Assembly: GCA_964036315.1 (NCBI GenBank)
Contig: OZ038500.1
Span: 61,908,102-61,972,101 of the forward strand
DNA from: Acanthosepion esculentum
Lineage: Eukaryota; Mollusca; Cephalopoda; Sepiida; Sepiidae
Direction of reading: 5' to 3'
Length of the DNA stretch: 64,000 bases
This document shows positions 20,119-29,180 of the stretch, piece after piece. How positions within the stretch are numbered: position 1 is the stretch's first letter; each line of letters opens with the position of its first letter. The notes under the pieces were generated by a model. The model made no database searches. It was not told the DNA's origin and saw nothing but the letters and a program-made list of their open reading frames with translations. The position numbers and the translations under genes are program-made.

Positions 20119-20215
20119 GACGCTGATAGCTCAGGGGTAGAATCCGGTAGAAGCCGGGATCGAAATCCGACTGATTTGGCATCAGTCGGATTTCGATCCC
20201 GGCAATTGGATACAA
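20119..20215 (+). repeat. tRNA-like sequence with snap-back B box
   Basis: TAGCTCAGGGGTAGA matches a tRNA A box and GGGATCGAAATCC a B box. The B-box half is followed by its exact inverse, forming a perfect 23-bp hairpin (20153-20203) with loop TTGGC. Related to the tRNA-like heads of the hammerhead units at 4739-4810 and 27485-27560. Confidence 0.75.
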
Positions 20216-20239
20216 ACAATTACACATGCACACAACCTG

Positions 20240-20850
20240 AAAGGCGCAGGAAAATGGTCAGCTCCCTGTACCGCTCTAGTAAGTACCGGATTCCACATGG
20301 CTGATTTCTCTGCCTTTACAAGAACCAGATCAGGCTGAAAATGGAGTACTATTGTTATATTTGGGCAGGAGCTACCCTGTCCTCACTTTCCAGTCTCGAT
20401 AGAGTTCAAAAAGGTCTACGAGTCCTTATGAGTGACAAATTATTTTCTACTCTCCAACCATTCTCTCATAGGCAGGATGTGGCAAGCCACTCACTGTTGT
20501 ATCTCTACTACGATCGAAACTGCTCGGACGATCTACATTCCTTAGTTCCGCCACTTCTAACCTTCGTGGCTAGGGCCTGCTATGCCACTTACATTGTAGT
20601 AAGCCACCCTCATTCTCTCCATATTCCATTGGCGAGAAGTAAGTTCCACTCGAACAGCTTCTTCTCGCGAACCACTTCTCTGTGGAACTAACTCCTAAGA
20701 GTATGTCTCCCGATCACTACAATCTTGACCTTTTAAGTCTAGGGTTAACCGGTATCTTCCCCTCCTATCCTTATAACCTGCCTTTTCGTGTAACCCTCTA
20801 CCTCGTGGGCCCTTTCCCCAAGCCTTGTTCAGGGTGAACCATACTGTTAA
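20240..20850 (+). mobile_element. LINE family A, 3' end of RT ORF
   Basis: 5'-truncated copy. The plus frame from 20341 reads MEYYCYIWAGATLSSLSSLD, RVQKGLRVLMSDKLFSTLQP, then SHRQDVASHSLLYLYYDRN and HSLHIPLARSKFHSNSFF. The 3' UTR CTCTACCTCGTGGGCCC and an A/T-rich tail follow. Homologous to 6246-6890. No catalytic core remains. Confidence 0.8.
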
Positions 20851-21918
20851 AAAAAAATTTTTTTTTTCTAGAGAAGATACAGTATAAGAAATTATTCCTG
20901 TCAGAAAATATAGTGTAAAGTGAAATGATTGAAAAGAGAAAATACGATAAAAAAAATAAGATTCAACTTTGAAAAGGTTTTTGTTTTCTCTTAACTATCA
21001 GCCATTCATCTAGAAAAGCCCTAAAGAGTTTTTCTCTTTTTTTTTTAGGAGGTCGGGGTTGGGGGGGGGGGCCTAAAGAAATAAAGAAATTATTGTTTCA
21101 ATTTTTCTCCTTAATTTATTTCATCTCTACCACAAAGAAAGATGACGTTGTTGGGAATTAAGCTTGGGTAATTGGGAAGATTCATGAAATAAACAGTCTT
21201 TCTTATCAAGCAAAAGGAATCCATTGACAATTTCTTTATCAAGGGGTCATTTTTATCAACGTCACTGATTTGTATGCTGTGTTTGAGAGAAAATATTTAT
21301 GACGGTGGGTGTGGAGATTTTGGGCGCAGAATATTGGGTTTTTTTACATTCAAAATGGATGAACGCTGAGTAAACGTTGTTTTGGAATATTTATTTTCTT
21401 TTTTATGAATACAACTTGTATCCTTCTTGTACGACATAGTTCGTAGCTCGGGGTACGTTGGAATGAAGAGAAAGAAACAAAGTGAGAGAAAGCGAACCCC
21501 ACTTCTTTGTAGCAGGCATTCGTCCTGATTAATTATTTGGTGTTTAGAGGAGTATACCAGTCTGTTCCGTTTTCTTTTTCTGGGTTTTTATTGAGGTCGG
21601 TAAGTGGTCGGATTGTGTGGCGAGAGCGGAAGGATTATCCTTCGCTTTGATACAGGGTCTTTGATTTTTATCTTTTTATTTTATTTTATTTTTTGCTTAT
21701 ATAGCCGGTTTCAGAAAAGGTGTTAGCTGATTGTCCTGTTTTTATTGCTGGTGTTAACGAGATAATAAATAGATGATACTTTTCAGGGGATTTAAGAAAT
21801 TTTTATTTTATTTTATTGATTAAACTTTGCCTATTAATACAATAGTCCTCACCTAAAACAGCGGAGCAGGGGAAAATGGCATATTTAGAAATAGAAATAT
21901 TTATTTTTATTTTATTTG

Positions 21919-21920
<2 letters not shown>
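20851..21920. other. No recognised gene
   Basis: AT-rich DNA with homopolymer runs, including G10 near 21060. I see no coding or RNA feature. Confidence 0.5.
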
Positions 21921-21923
<3 letters not shown>

Positions 21924-21955
<32 letters not shown>

Positions 21956-22136
21956 TTGATTTCTGCTGTATACACATTTCCTTCCGGACCCCAACCAGAG
22001 ACCTAAGGTCAGAAATGGCTTCAAGATATTTTCCACTGATCATTTTTGTAAAAAAATAAATAAATAAAAATAAATTAAGATCACACACATTTTACATAGA
22101 TAAAGCTCTTCGTAATGTATGAGCTGTACTTGTGAG
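21924..22136 (-). mobile_element. RLE-type LINE, 3' UTR and (AAT)n tail
   Basis: On the minus strand this aligns with 63190-63400: GGGCTTTATCTATGTG-like end of the ORF, then CTGACCTTAGGTCTCTGG, a short UTR and an (AAT)n tail (plus 21924-21956 as TTA repeats). The ORF part continues at 22314 after an inserted MITE. The trinucleotide tail is the usual 3' end of this family. Confidence 0.75.
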
Positions 22137-22312
22137 TACAGTGTAACCCGGATATAAGAGAGTTGTCGGGACCAGAGAATGCGTCTCTTATATCCGGGTT
22201 TCTCTTATATTCGGGGTTGGTCTAATTTATATACATTAACACAGGCTCTACTTTGGGACCAGAGAAAATCTCTCTTATATCCGGGTTTCTCTTATATCCG
22301 GGTTACACTGTA
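22137..22312. mobile_element. pogo-like MITE, complete, inserted in a LINE
   Basis: The element spans 22139-22310 between TA dinucleotides, with ends CAGTGTAACCCGGATATAAG and the inverse. The flanks join to restore the LINE sequence seen uninterrupted at 63170-63240, which confirms TA as the duplicated target. It shares the GGGACC-containing inner repeats with 511-685. Confidence 0.9.
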
Positions 22313-22313
22313 C

Positions 22314-22530
22314 AAGTTTTTGTATTTCTCCAAGTCATGGGCTACCAGGAATCCTTTCAATGAGTCTATCGGAACCTTTTCCAATCAAACCATGGGCTCC
22401 AACTACAACGGGAATTATTGATGTCCACATGTGCCACATTTTCGAGATTTCCACTTCAAGATTCATTGTATTTTGAAAGATTTTGAAGATCTTCAAAGAT
22501 ACATTACAATCAGCAGGGGCTGCCATGTCA
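22314..22530 (-). mobile_element. RLE-type LINE, ORF C-terminus
   Basis: On the minus strand it reads AAPADCNVSLKIFKIFQN, then VEISKMWHMWTSIIPVVVGA and HGLIGKGSDRLIERIPG. This is the distal part of the PD-(D/E)XK-type endonuclease tail of R2-group LINEs, as at 63004-63234. It is separated from its 3' UTR only by the MITE at 22137-22312. Confidence 0.78.
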
Positions 22531-22539
22531 ATAATAAAG

Positions 22540-22717
22540 TACAGTGTAACCCGGATATAAGAGAGTTGTCGGGACCGGAGAAGAAGTCTCTTATATCCGG
22601 GCTTCTCTTATATCCGGGTTTTGTCTATTTTGTTTAGGTAAGAATTTTCCCTAATTTGGGACCAGAGAAAATCTCTCTTATATCCGGGGGTTTCTCTTAT
22701 ATCCGGGTTACACTGTA
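22540..22717. mobile_element. pogo-like MITE, complete
   Basis: Ends TACAGTGTAACCCGG and GGGTTACACTGTA, inner GGGACC repeats. The right flank (TTTTGGCTAGTGTTATTCC) matches the flank of the MITE at 1-111 almost exactly, so this edge was duplicated together with the neighbouring RTE fragment. Confidence 0.88.
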
Positions 22718-22905
22718 TTTTGGCTAGTGTTATTCCTTACCGTTTTTATATTACTGAAAGCTCTGTTATTCTTCTACGTACCGGAACTCTTCAGGACGTC
22801 TGCAATTATGGTTCACCACAACTTCCCGTCTTTTGCAGCCCTTAGTAAAGTTTGCCTTCTTGCTATCTCTCCTAATCCCTGTTCTGCACACCATTTACAT
22901 ATACA
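22718..22905 (-). mobile_element. RTE-like LINE remnant (duplicate of 112-300)
   Basis: Very high identity to 112-290 (AGGACGTCTGCAATTATGG, TCCTAATCCCTGTTCTGC). On the minus strand it is the same RTE tail. It ends at TTTACATA where a partial MITE begins. Confidence 0.75.
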
Positions 22906-22962
22906 TTATACAGGCTCTAATTTGGGACCAGAGAAAATCTCTTATATCCGGGTCTCTGTACA
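22906..22962. mobile_element. pogo-like MITE fragment
   Basis: Contains AGGCTCTAATTTGGGACCAG, then AAATCTCTTATATCCGGG, and ends near CTGTA. Only the right-hand portion of the element is present. Confidence 0.7.
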
Positions 22963-23296
22963 TTCTATTTTTGTGGTCTTTCATTAGCTTTGACTCTTCT
23001 GTCTGTGTGTATTGTAAGTTCCCATAAAATTGTTATAGGTCCTGTCTCTGTAACCATTTTCTTGCAGTTTCATTCCCGTAAAAGTTGCATATTTTCCAGT
23101 GCATATACATTCAGTGGGTCCTAGCACCATGCAACTTGATGGCCAATCGTTTCTGAATATTTGTCATGGAATATGCATTTTGGTTTAACACAATTTTTTT
23201 TCATTATTATTATTATCTCCAAATATTTTGAAATATTTTATTAATTAAATTTTACGTGTGTGTGTGTGTGTGTCAATTCAAGGGTGTGTTTTTAAA

Positions 23297-23661
23297 TACA
23301 GGGTATCCATAAAGTCCGTGTGCACTTAAAAAAATTTATAACTTTATTTGTATTTGCGATAGAAATAATTTGTAAAAAGGATTAGAAAGAAGTAAATCTA
23401 TATTTTTTAAGGTTTTATTGAAATTTTATTTAAGTTTCCACATGTCCTCCATCATTAGCAATACAAAGGGTAATACGATTTTGCAGTTCACGGAAAACAT
23501 TTGCCAACTGATTTACAGTAATGCCTGAAATCACATTAGTTATTTTAGCTATACTTAAAACTAGGTACATTAAACTTTATAACATTTTTTACAGATTATT
23601 TCTATCGCAAATACAAATAAAGTTATAAATTTTTAAAGTGCACACGAACTTTATGGACATC

Positions 23662-23666
<5 letters not shown>
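23297..23666. mobile_element. Tc1/mariner-type MITE with internal transposase relic
   Basis: TIRs of about 60 bp: CAGGGTATCCATAAAGTCCG at 23299 and its inverse (GGACATCCTG) ending at 23664, each next to TA. The arms share TTGTATTTGCGATAGAAATA. An inner minus-strand relic reads ANVFRELQNRITLCIANDGG, the C-terminal motif of Tc1/Tc3-like transposases. It is therefore an internally deleted transposon, not a pure MITE. Confidence 0.85.
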
Positions 23667-23713
<47 letters not shown>

Positions 23714-23733
23714 CTTTATGGACACCCTGTATA
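23665..23733. repeat. (TA)n tract followed by an extra TIR end
   Basis: The TA run (23665-23711) directly follows the right end of the Tc1-type element. It is then followed by a second copy of its terminal sequence, ACTTTATGGACACCCTGTA (to 23731). The TA tract therefore separates two element ends. Confidence 0.85.
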
Positions 23734-23962
23734 ATGTTATTGAGTTTATTACTCCATCATTATAATTAGAATCAAAACATGATGGCAATATTTACACAGG
23801 TTTTATTACGCAAATCAAGGTTTTCAAAAGAAAAATTCGTAGTAAACAACCAATATTTAAAGTTAAATTTTCAAAATTTAATTAATATTTACGAGGTTTG
23901 GTTGAGAAGTTCATAGGCTGACCAAGATACTCATATGGAATATAACTAAATGAGGTTTATTT

Positions 23963-24600
23963 TTCAATAGTCCCTACCCTTTTGCAATCCACGGACTTCT
24001 TTTGTCGGTGTTGCAATCCCACTGGTGAAGAAGCTTTTATCCTGTTGGCCAAAAATGTCATTAACAGCATGTATGACGACATCTGGTTCTCAGCTAAGTG
24101 TTTTTCATGTTGGGGAACAGATGATACTCAGATAGAGACAAATCAGGAGAATAAGGAGGGTGATCAACCAGTTCAAATCCATAGTCACGGAGAGCAGCCA
24201 TTGAAACCAAGGACTTGTGTGCTGGAGCATTGTCCTGGTGAAACAAAACTGTCCGTTTTCCTGGGTGTTTGGTCTTAATACCTTCTCGTCACTGCTTCAA
24301 TAAATTGGCATAGTACTCTCCTTTGAGGGTATGACACTTTTGAAGATAGTCAATAAACGCAATATGTTTTGCATCCGAAAAAACTGAGAACATCACCTTT
24401 CCTGTAGATGAAACGACCTTGGCTAGCTTTGGTGCAGGTGAGGAGGGGGTGTCTCCAATACTTGGATTGTCTCTGGCTCAAAGTGATGGACCCAACACTC
24501 ATCCTGGGTTAAGAAACGTTCAAGGAAACCAGCTGGATATGCCTCAAACAATCTCAGATTTTTCCCGTGATGTGAGCAGACTGGGTAGCTTCTGATAAGA
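23963..24600 (-). pseudogene. mariner transposase relic
   Basis: The minus-strand reading from 24600 gives GKNLRLFEAYPAGFLERFLT, QDECWVHHFEPETIQ, GKVMFSVFSDAKHIAFIDYL, HPGKRTVLFHQDNAPAHK, LVDHPPYSPDLSLSEYHLFP and VDCKRVGTIEK. These are the hallmarks of a mariner transposase, which cuts and pastes the element at TA. The first two catalytic Asp (QDEC, HQDNA) are present. The third position is Glu (LSEYHLF) where mariners normally have Asp, 34 residues after the second. Stops and frameshifts near 24440, 24280 and 24105 inactivate it. Confidence 0.88.
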
Positions 24601-24604
24601 TGAT

Positions 24605-24690
24605 TCTTAATACTTTGCTTTTGGAAAGCATCTCTCGCTATTCAGATTTCAGTGTCGCACTCTCCGTCCTCTGTTAAAACAATTATTTAA
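24605..24690 (-). mobile_element. RTE-like LINE fragment
   Basis: The minus strand reads LTEDGECDTEI, matching the same peptide region in the RTE remnant at about 54370-54420. It directly abuts the mariner relic. Confidence 0.55.
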
Positions 24691-24899
24691 ATTGTTGGTT
24701 TGCATTTTATCAGTCATTCAAACCAACTAAATGATTTATTCATCACAAACTGAAGAACTTCCAAATTTTAAACCCCTCCCCTGAAATTGAGATGAAAATG
24801 AATGACGAGACACTGTTTTTTTTTAACTACTTAAGCATGGCTGAAGTTCCAGTAATACATGTTATCAAATAATATTTGATGTTTTTATTACTTCAAACA

Positions 24900-25070
24900 T
24901 TATTTTATTGGATACCCGTATTTGTGTAGACGCCCTGTTTTATTTTAAACTAAAAATAAAGTTTGAAATGATAAAAAAAATGTCGGATTAAAAAATAAAT
25001 CCATTATATCTTCAGAAATATCTCATGTACAATCCAATATTTTTCTCTTAATATTTCCTGATGAACTGGG
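24900..25070 (+). repeat. Unclassified repeat (same family as 17267-17760)
   Basis: Starts GGATACCCGTATTTGTG and GTAGACGCCCTGTTTT, then ATGTCGGATTAAAAAATAAA and TTCAGAAATA. It lacks the tRNA-like centre. Confidence 0.5.
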
Positions 25071-25559
25071 TCGGTCTTTTATGCCAGTGGGTCTTATATA
25101 CCATAAAACATGGTAATTCATTATTTCTTGGAGCCAAAGTATATTTTTACATTAGCCTTAGAACATTATCTTGCTTGCTCATCAAATAACGAATTAGTAA
25201 AATGTAAAATTAAAATAATAAAATAACTATCAATCTTGTCGGCCATCACTCTTTGATTAACAAGAAAAAACAAAGAGTGATGTGCGATTTTGTTAACATT
25301 TCAGTATTTAATCATACTAGAAAACCCGTGAAAATTTCAGGGTTTACCTATTTTAATTTTCTGATGAATCTTAATTCTTAAGTTAATGATTGAATAATCT
25401 AATGGCGAGTTCTATGACAAATTCCCGTGGAAATTCCCCTATCGCAATGTTAAATATTTGAGCTTAACAATTTTAACAAAATATTGCAATAACAATCATG
25501 AATATGAATGCCTGTCATTATTTTAAGTAGTGGGTACAAATAAAAAGATTTGAAATTGA

Positions 25560-25900
25560 CAATCTTTTCCATTTCACTGAAGCAGGCGTTAAACACTTCT
25601 ATCTTTCTTTCTTTCTTTTTCTCACTGAAACCAAGTATCATCTCTGATATATCTTTTGTTTTTCCACGCAAACAAAACGGAATAGTTCATTATTTATGAG
25701 GTATTGGCAGGAGTCGCCAAACACTTCTATCTTCCTTTCTTTCTTTCTTTCTTTCTTTCATTCGTATGTATTTTGTTTTTCTACGTAATCAAAACGGAAT
25801 AGTCCATTATTTAGGTGGTATTGACAGGATACGTTGAACATTTCTATCTTCCATTCTTTCTTTCTTTTTTTCTTTCTAGCCAAATCCCCGTCTTACGAAC
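25560..25900 (-). repeat. Three units of a (CTTT)n-linked repeat
   Basis: Each unit contains ACACTTCTATCTT or a variant, a CTTT tract and AAAACGGAATAGTTCATTAT, then GGTATTGGCAGG. Starts are near 25590, 25705 and 25835. Inverted relatives occur at 43081-43220 and 44650-44800, always ending in an (AAAG)n or (AAGG)n tract. Class unknown. Confidence 0.6.
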
Positions 25901-26029
25901 ATTTCTCTTGATAACATTTTTTAAATAATTCAGCAAACGATGTTATTTTATTTATGGTAACTGGATTTTTGGCGATTTCCTTACACGTTTTCTGTCGTTC
26001 GATACTGCGCGTTTAAAAACAATAGCGTG

Positions 26030-26330
26030 TTTATCGCGGTCGTCACGATTTGAGGAATTGGTCCAGGTGCAGGCACCTTGTGCCACATCCTGCCAGCGTA
26101 GGCGACAAGAATATACAATTGCTTCTCGTACTTTTGGCTCGGGGAGATTAAAATAATATTAAACCCAAGCCCAGGTCCCGCTTCCTCCTATGCAGTACCT
26201 CTCCTTCGGGAGGGTACTGGGTTTATTGCCCAGCTGTCTGACGCGTCCACAAAAGTACCTCCCTCATTGCACTAAAGAGGGAGCATCAGTAGGAATACCG
26301 ATGCTATCGCAACAGCCGTTTACGGGTGGG
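26030..26330 (+). repeat. U2 snRNA-headed repeat, diverged copy
   Basis: ATTGCTTCTCGTACTTTTGG at 26118 resembles the 5' end of U2 snRNA. Before it lies CACCTTGTGCCACATCCTGC, and after it CAGTACCT, TACCTCCCTCATTGCAC and GAATACCGATG, all shared with the better copies at 40560-40985. The block between CTCCTTCGGGAGG is a small hairpin. Confidence 0.55.
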
Positions 26331-26344
26331 GGGTATTTTTGGAC

Positions 26345-26829
26345 CTGACCCGGTTGCATGGGCGAATGATAGACTTATAGATATGTAAGATAGATCCCGG
26401 AGAGAAAAATTGTCTAGCACGACACAGTGAACCAACTTTCCTAGCAGCAATGGATTCAATATAGTCTTTCCACATCATGTCAGCCGAGAACGTCAGCCTA
26501 AAAAGGCGTAACGAGTCACTCTCTTGGAGGTTAGCATCAGCCATGCCGATGGAAGGCAAAAAAGAATCTCTCAGATTATTAATAGTGAGCACTTTAGTTT
26601 TGGAGGCGTTAAAATTAACAAACCATCCTCTGTCCCAGTTAACAACAGATTGAAGGTCGTTTTTGACATCAGCTGCCAATTTGACTTTATCGTACTGATC
26701 AGACTTATTATTGAGACAGGAGTAAATGGTTGTGTCATTAGCATAGATACCAAGTTGTGAACCAATACCATCAGGAAAGTAATTAATGAAAATTAAAAAC
26801 AAAGTAGGACGAAGGAGAGATACCTGCAC
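26345..26829 (-). mobile_element. LINE family B, RT fragment with mutated catalytic motif
   Basis: On the minus strand RPTLFLIFINYFPD leads into LGIYANDTTIYSCLNN, where the RT catalytic YADD reads YAND (plus 26733-26744). It continues VVNWDRGWFVNFNASKTKV, DSLRLFRLTFSADMMW and RKVGSLCRARQFFSPGSIL. Homologous to 13890-14390. The Asp-to-Asn change would abolish polymerisation even without the other breaks. Confidence 0.85.
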
Positions 26830-26924
26830 ATTTAACCATTCAGGATAATAAGTATATATTATTTTTTGGTTTTAGTTTGTTTTTTGGGGTTTTTTTTTTT
26901 AACCTTTGTATTTTTTTTTTAAGC

Positions 26925-27310
26925 TCATCACCCAAGCAAGGCTGGAAGCCACTAGCACGCAAGGGGTTACAGAAGGTTTGGAGGAAGAGCAGATAGGAGT
27001 GATAAAGGAGAGGATGTGGAGAAAGATAGTGGATCGATCAAGGCAAGGGGGTTACAGAAGATTTGGAGCGAGAGCAGATAGGAATGAAAGGTGAAAGGAT
27101 GTGGAGAAGGGAAGTGGATAGATCAAGGCAACCGGAGATGTCGATTGACGTTACACTTAAATAGTTGGAGATTGTATTTTTTTCAGGGAAACAGGAATAA
27201 GGAAGGGAGTTCAACAGGCGAGATGTGCGAGACATGAAGCTATTGGAGTAGAAGAGACGTCTACATCTAACAGTTTCAACGGTGAAGGGTTGGGAACGGG
27301 ATGCAGGAAA
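26925..27310 (-). mobile_element. LINE family B, 3' end
   Basis: The minus strand reads SQPFTVETVRCRRLFYSNSF, then MSRTSRLLNSLPYSCFPEK, the 3' UTR and the terminal words CCTTGCTTGGGTGATGAGCT. Its 5' edge is about 27310. It lies upstream (minus sense) of the RT fragment at 26345-26829, so the two pieces are in the wrong order for one element and represent two insertions or a rearrangement. Confidence 0.8.
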
Positions 27311-27389
27311 CAATAAAAACCTTGTTTGGAAGCATTAAGGATTGTTTTATTTCCAGTTTTAAGCTCTGTTCTAATTTTGATAATACAGC

Positions 27390-27390
<1 letters not shown>

Positions 27391-27415
<25 letters not shown>
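27391..27415. repeat. (TA)n microsatellite
   Basis: Short TA run adjoining the hammerhead unit. Confidence 0.95.
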
Positions 27416-27420
<5 letters not shown>

Positions 27421-27423
27421 CAT

Positions 27424-27467
27424 TCACAGACAGTACTGTTTCGCTGTATCACAGCTCCTCAGTGCGA
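27424..27467 (-). ncRNA. Hammerhead ribozyme, core complete
   Basis: The best self-cleaving ribozyme candidate. On the minus strand: stem I TCGCA/TGTGA (5 pairs), core CTGAGGA (plus 27456-27462; position 7 may be any base in the hammerhead consensus), stem II GCTGT-GAT-ACAGC (5 perfect pairs), core GAAAC, stem III ACAG-TA-CTGT (4 pairs, 2-nt loop), cleavage triplet GTC. Predicted scission falls between plus positions 27428 and 27429. Very short stem III types often act as dimers. The upstream tRNA-like segment (27485-27560) is in the same orientation. Confidence 0.82.
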
Positions 27468-27484
27468 CTAGACTTCCGAATGCC

Positions 27485-27560
27485 TCAAGCCAGGATTGAA
27501 ACACAACTAATTTTGTGTCAGCCAGAGCTATCTTCACTCGGTAGAGTTACGCAACTAAAT
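27485..27560 (-). repeat. tRNA-like segment next to the hammerhead
   Basis: The minus strand reads AACTCTACCGAGTGAAGATA, then a B-box-like GTGTTTCAATCCTGGC. It aligns over its whole length with 4739-4810, where A and B boxes are clearer. It is diverged here, and promoter function is inferred. Confidence 0.5.
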
Positions 27561-27685
27561 CTAGCGTATTGTTTTTACAAATGTAAACAAATGCCAATCA
27601 GCCAAAGTGCTCCATTCATTTTACTGAAGAGCTTTGCATTAGTGCCGGTCGCTGTTGTTTATAGAATTATTATTGAATGACCCTC

Positions 27686-27686
<1 letters not shown>

Positions 27687-27741
<55 letters not shown>
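27687..27741. repeat. (TA)n microsatellite
   Basis: Uninterrupted TA run. Confidence 0.98.
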
Positions 27742-27743
<2 letters not shown>

Positions 27744-27744
27744 A

Positions 27745-28540
27745 ATGAGCTGGCAAGAATGTTTACATTGCGATTTTTTTTAAGGGTGATTGCTGTCATC
27801 TAGCATTTCTATAATCCAGCAGTGGCCTGATCCCAACGGTTCATTAGAGTTGGACTGTAACGGAATTGTAGCATTTGTGAAGAAAAAATTTAGAGGTCCA
27901 TATAAATTGGCAAATAGTGAAATGAACGAATTAAACCCATTCAAATTATAGCAAACACATTATGAAAATATATTCCATTAATTAGTTTCAGATAAAATAA
28001 AAACGTCTTTTTTATAAAAAAATTTTTTAACAAGATATGCTATCTCTGCTGAGTGGATACCAACTTAAAATAAAATTGAATTAACTTGTAAGTTATGTAA
28101 AAAGATAAAAACTACACAGAATCCAAAACATATATCAAATTATTAATCTGCAAAGTTTCAGCTTTTAAGCATGTATATTAATTAAAAATTATATTCTTTT
28201 TAAATGCTTTAGAACTGTGCCGAGCATATTACTGTAAAATATTATCATGTATTTTGTGTCTATTATTACTCTGAATTCTAAGCCATTGATACAGCAACAG
28301 AAAACCACTCCACTGTATTTCCCAAGGGATTATGGCAATTTATATATCATAAAGAAAAGGAATCTATGAAAAAAAGTGATCATTTATATCCTGACGGGAC
28401 ATGGCCATATATATATTTTTCATCCTTGCTACATGTAGAAATGGATCCAGATTGATGATGTATAAATGACATTATTGTAAATAGGTAGTGCAACTGTGGC
28501 AGTGTATCTGTGGCAGCTATGACATATAAACAGGATTTAA
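27745..28540. other. No recognised feature
   Basis: AT-rich sequence without an open frame of interest. Confidence 0.5.
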
Positions 28541-28559
28541 TACAATTTGATACAGAATG

Positions 28560-29180
28560 GTTATAGGAGACAAATGTGAAAATTGCTCTAGATTTCTCAA
28601 AGGGAATAGCAATAAGGGCATATGCTAGGCTATGTGAACTTCCTCAGCAGTCCTAGCATAGAAATAAATACAATATGGGAGCCGCTGATATAAAAATAAA
28701 GACAAATGACAGCAAGTATTCAACCACAGCAGCAACACTCAAAACATAGGCAGTTAAAACATGACAGCCAGCAGCCATTGCAACATAATCAGCCTTCAGG
28801 TTAGGTTTAGAGCTCCAAGTTCACTACAGTAAATTGTCCTATAGAACAGCCTAGTGGCTAAAATTATTGATTTGTGACATAATAGTTGTGAATTTAATCC
28901 CTGAATCATGCAGTGTGTACTTGCACTCAGTGGAAACTGGCAAGCAATAACTGTACTAAATAAAAATAAGAACTAGATGATATCCATAGGCATGAGCAGT
29001 GAAATGAGAACAGTCTACTACTGTAGATTAAATAAAGGGTTCAGTTCAGAATTCCCTGTAGGCTACCCAGATTGATATACACATGATTATATATTTAAAG
29101 CCAGAGTGCACAATGACCAAAAGTTTATGTTTAGATGAGGACAATAGTCTGAATATAAATAGTGTAAATAACTTGGTTAA
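28560..29180 (+). mobile_element. Penelope-like element, 3' end, older copy
   Basis: GGGCATATGCTAGGC and CATAGAAATAAATACAATAT match the GIY-YIG C-terminal coding part at 11170-11410. Downstream are a tRNA-like stretch (about 28850-28915: CAGCCTAGTGGCTAAA and GTGAATTTAATCCC), GAACAGTCTACTACTG, GGGTTCAGTTCAGAATTC and a 3' end GTCTGAATATAAATAGTG. Same order as in 11170-11850. The hammerhead-like core is lost. Confidence 0.6.

Noticed and set aside
25450..25671. Minus-strand ORF of 73 codons
   Set aside because: Overlaps the (CTTT)n-linked repeat, Lys/Glu-rich from the tract, with no recognisable domain.
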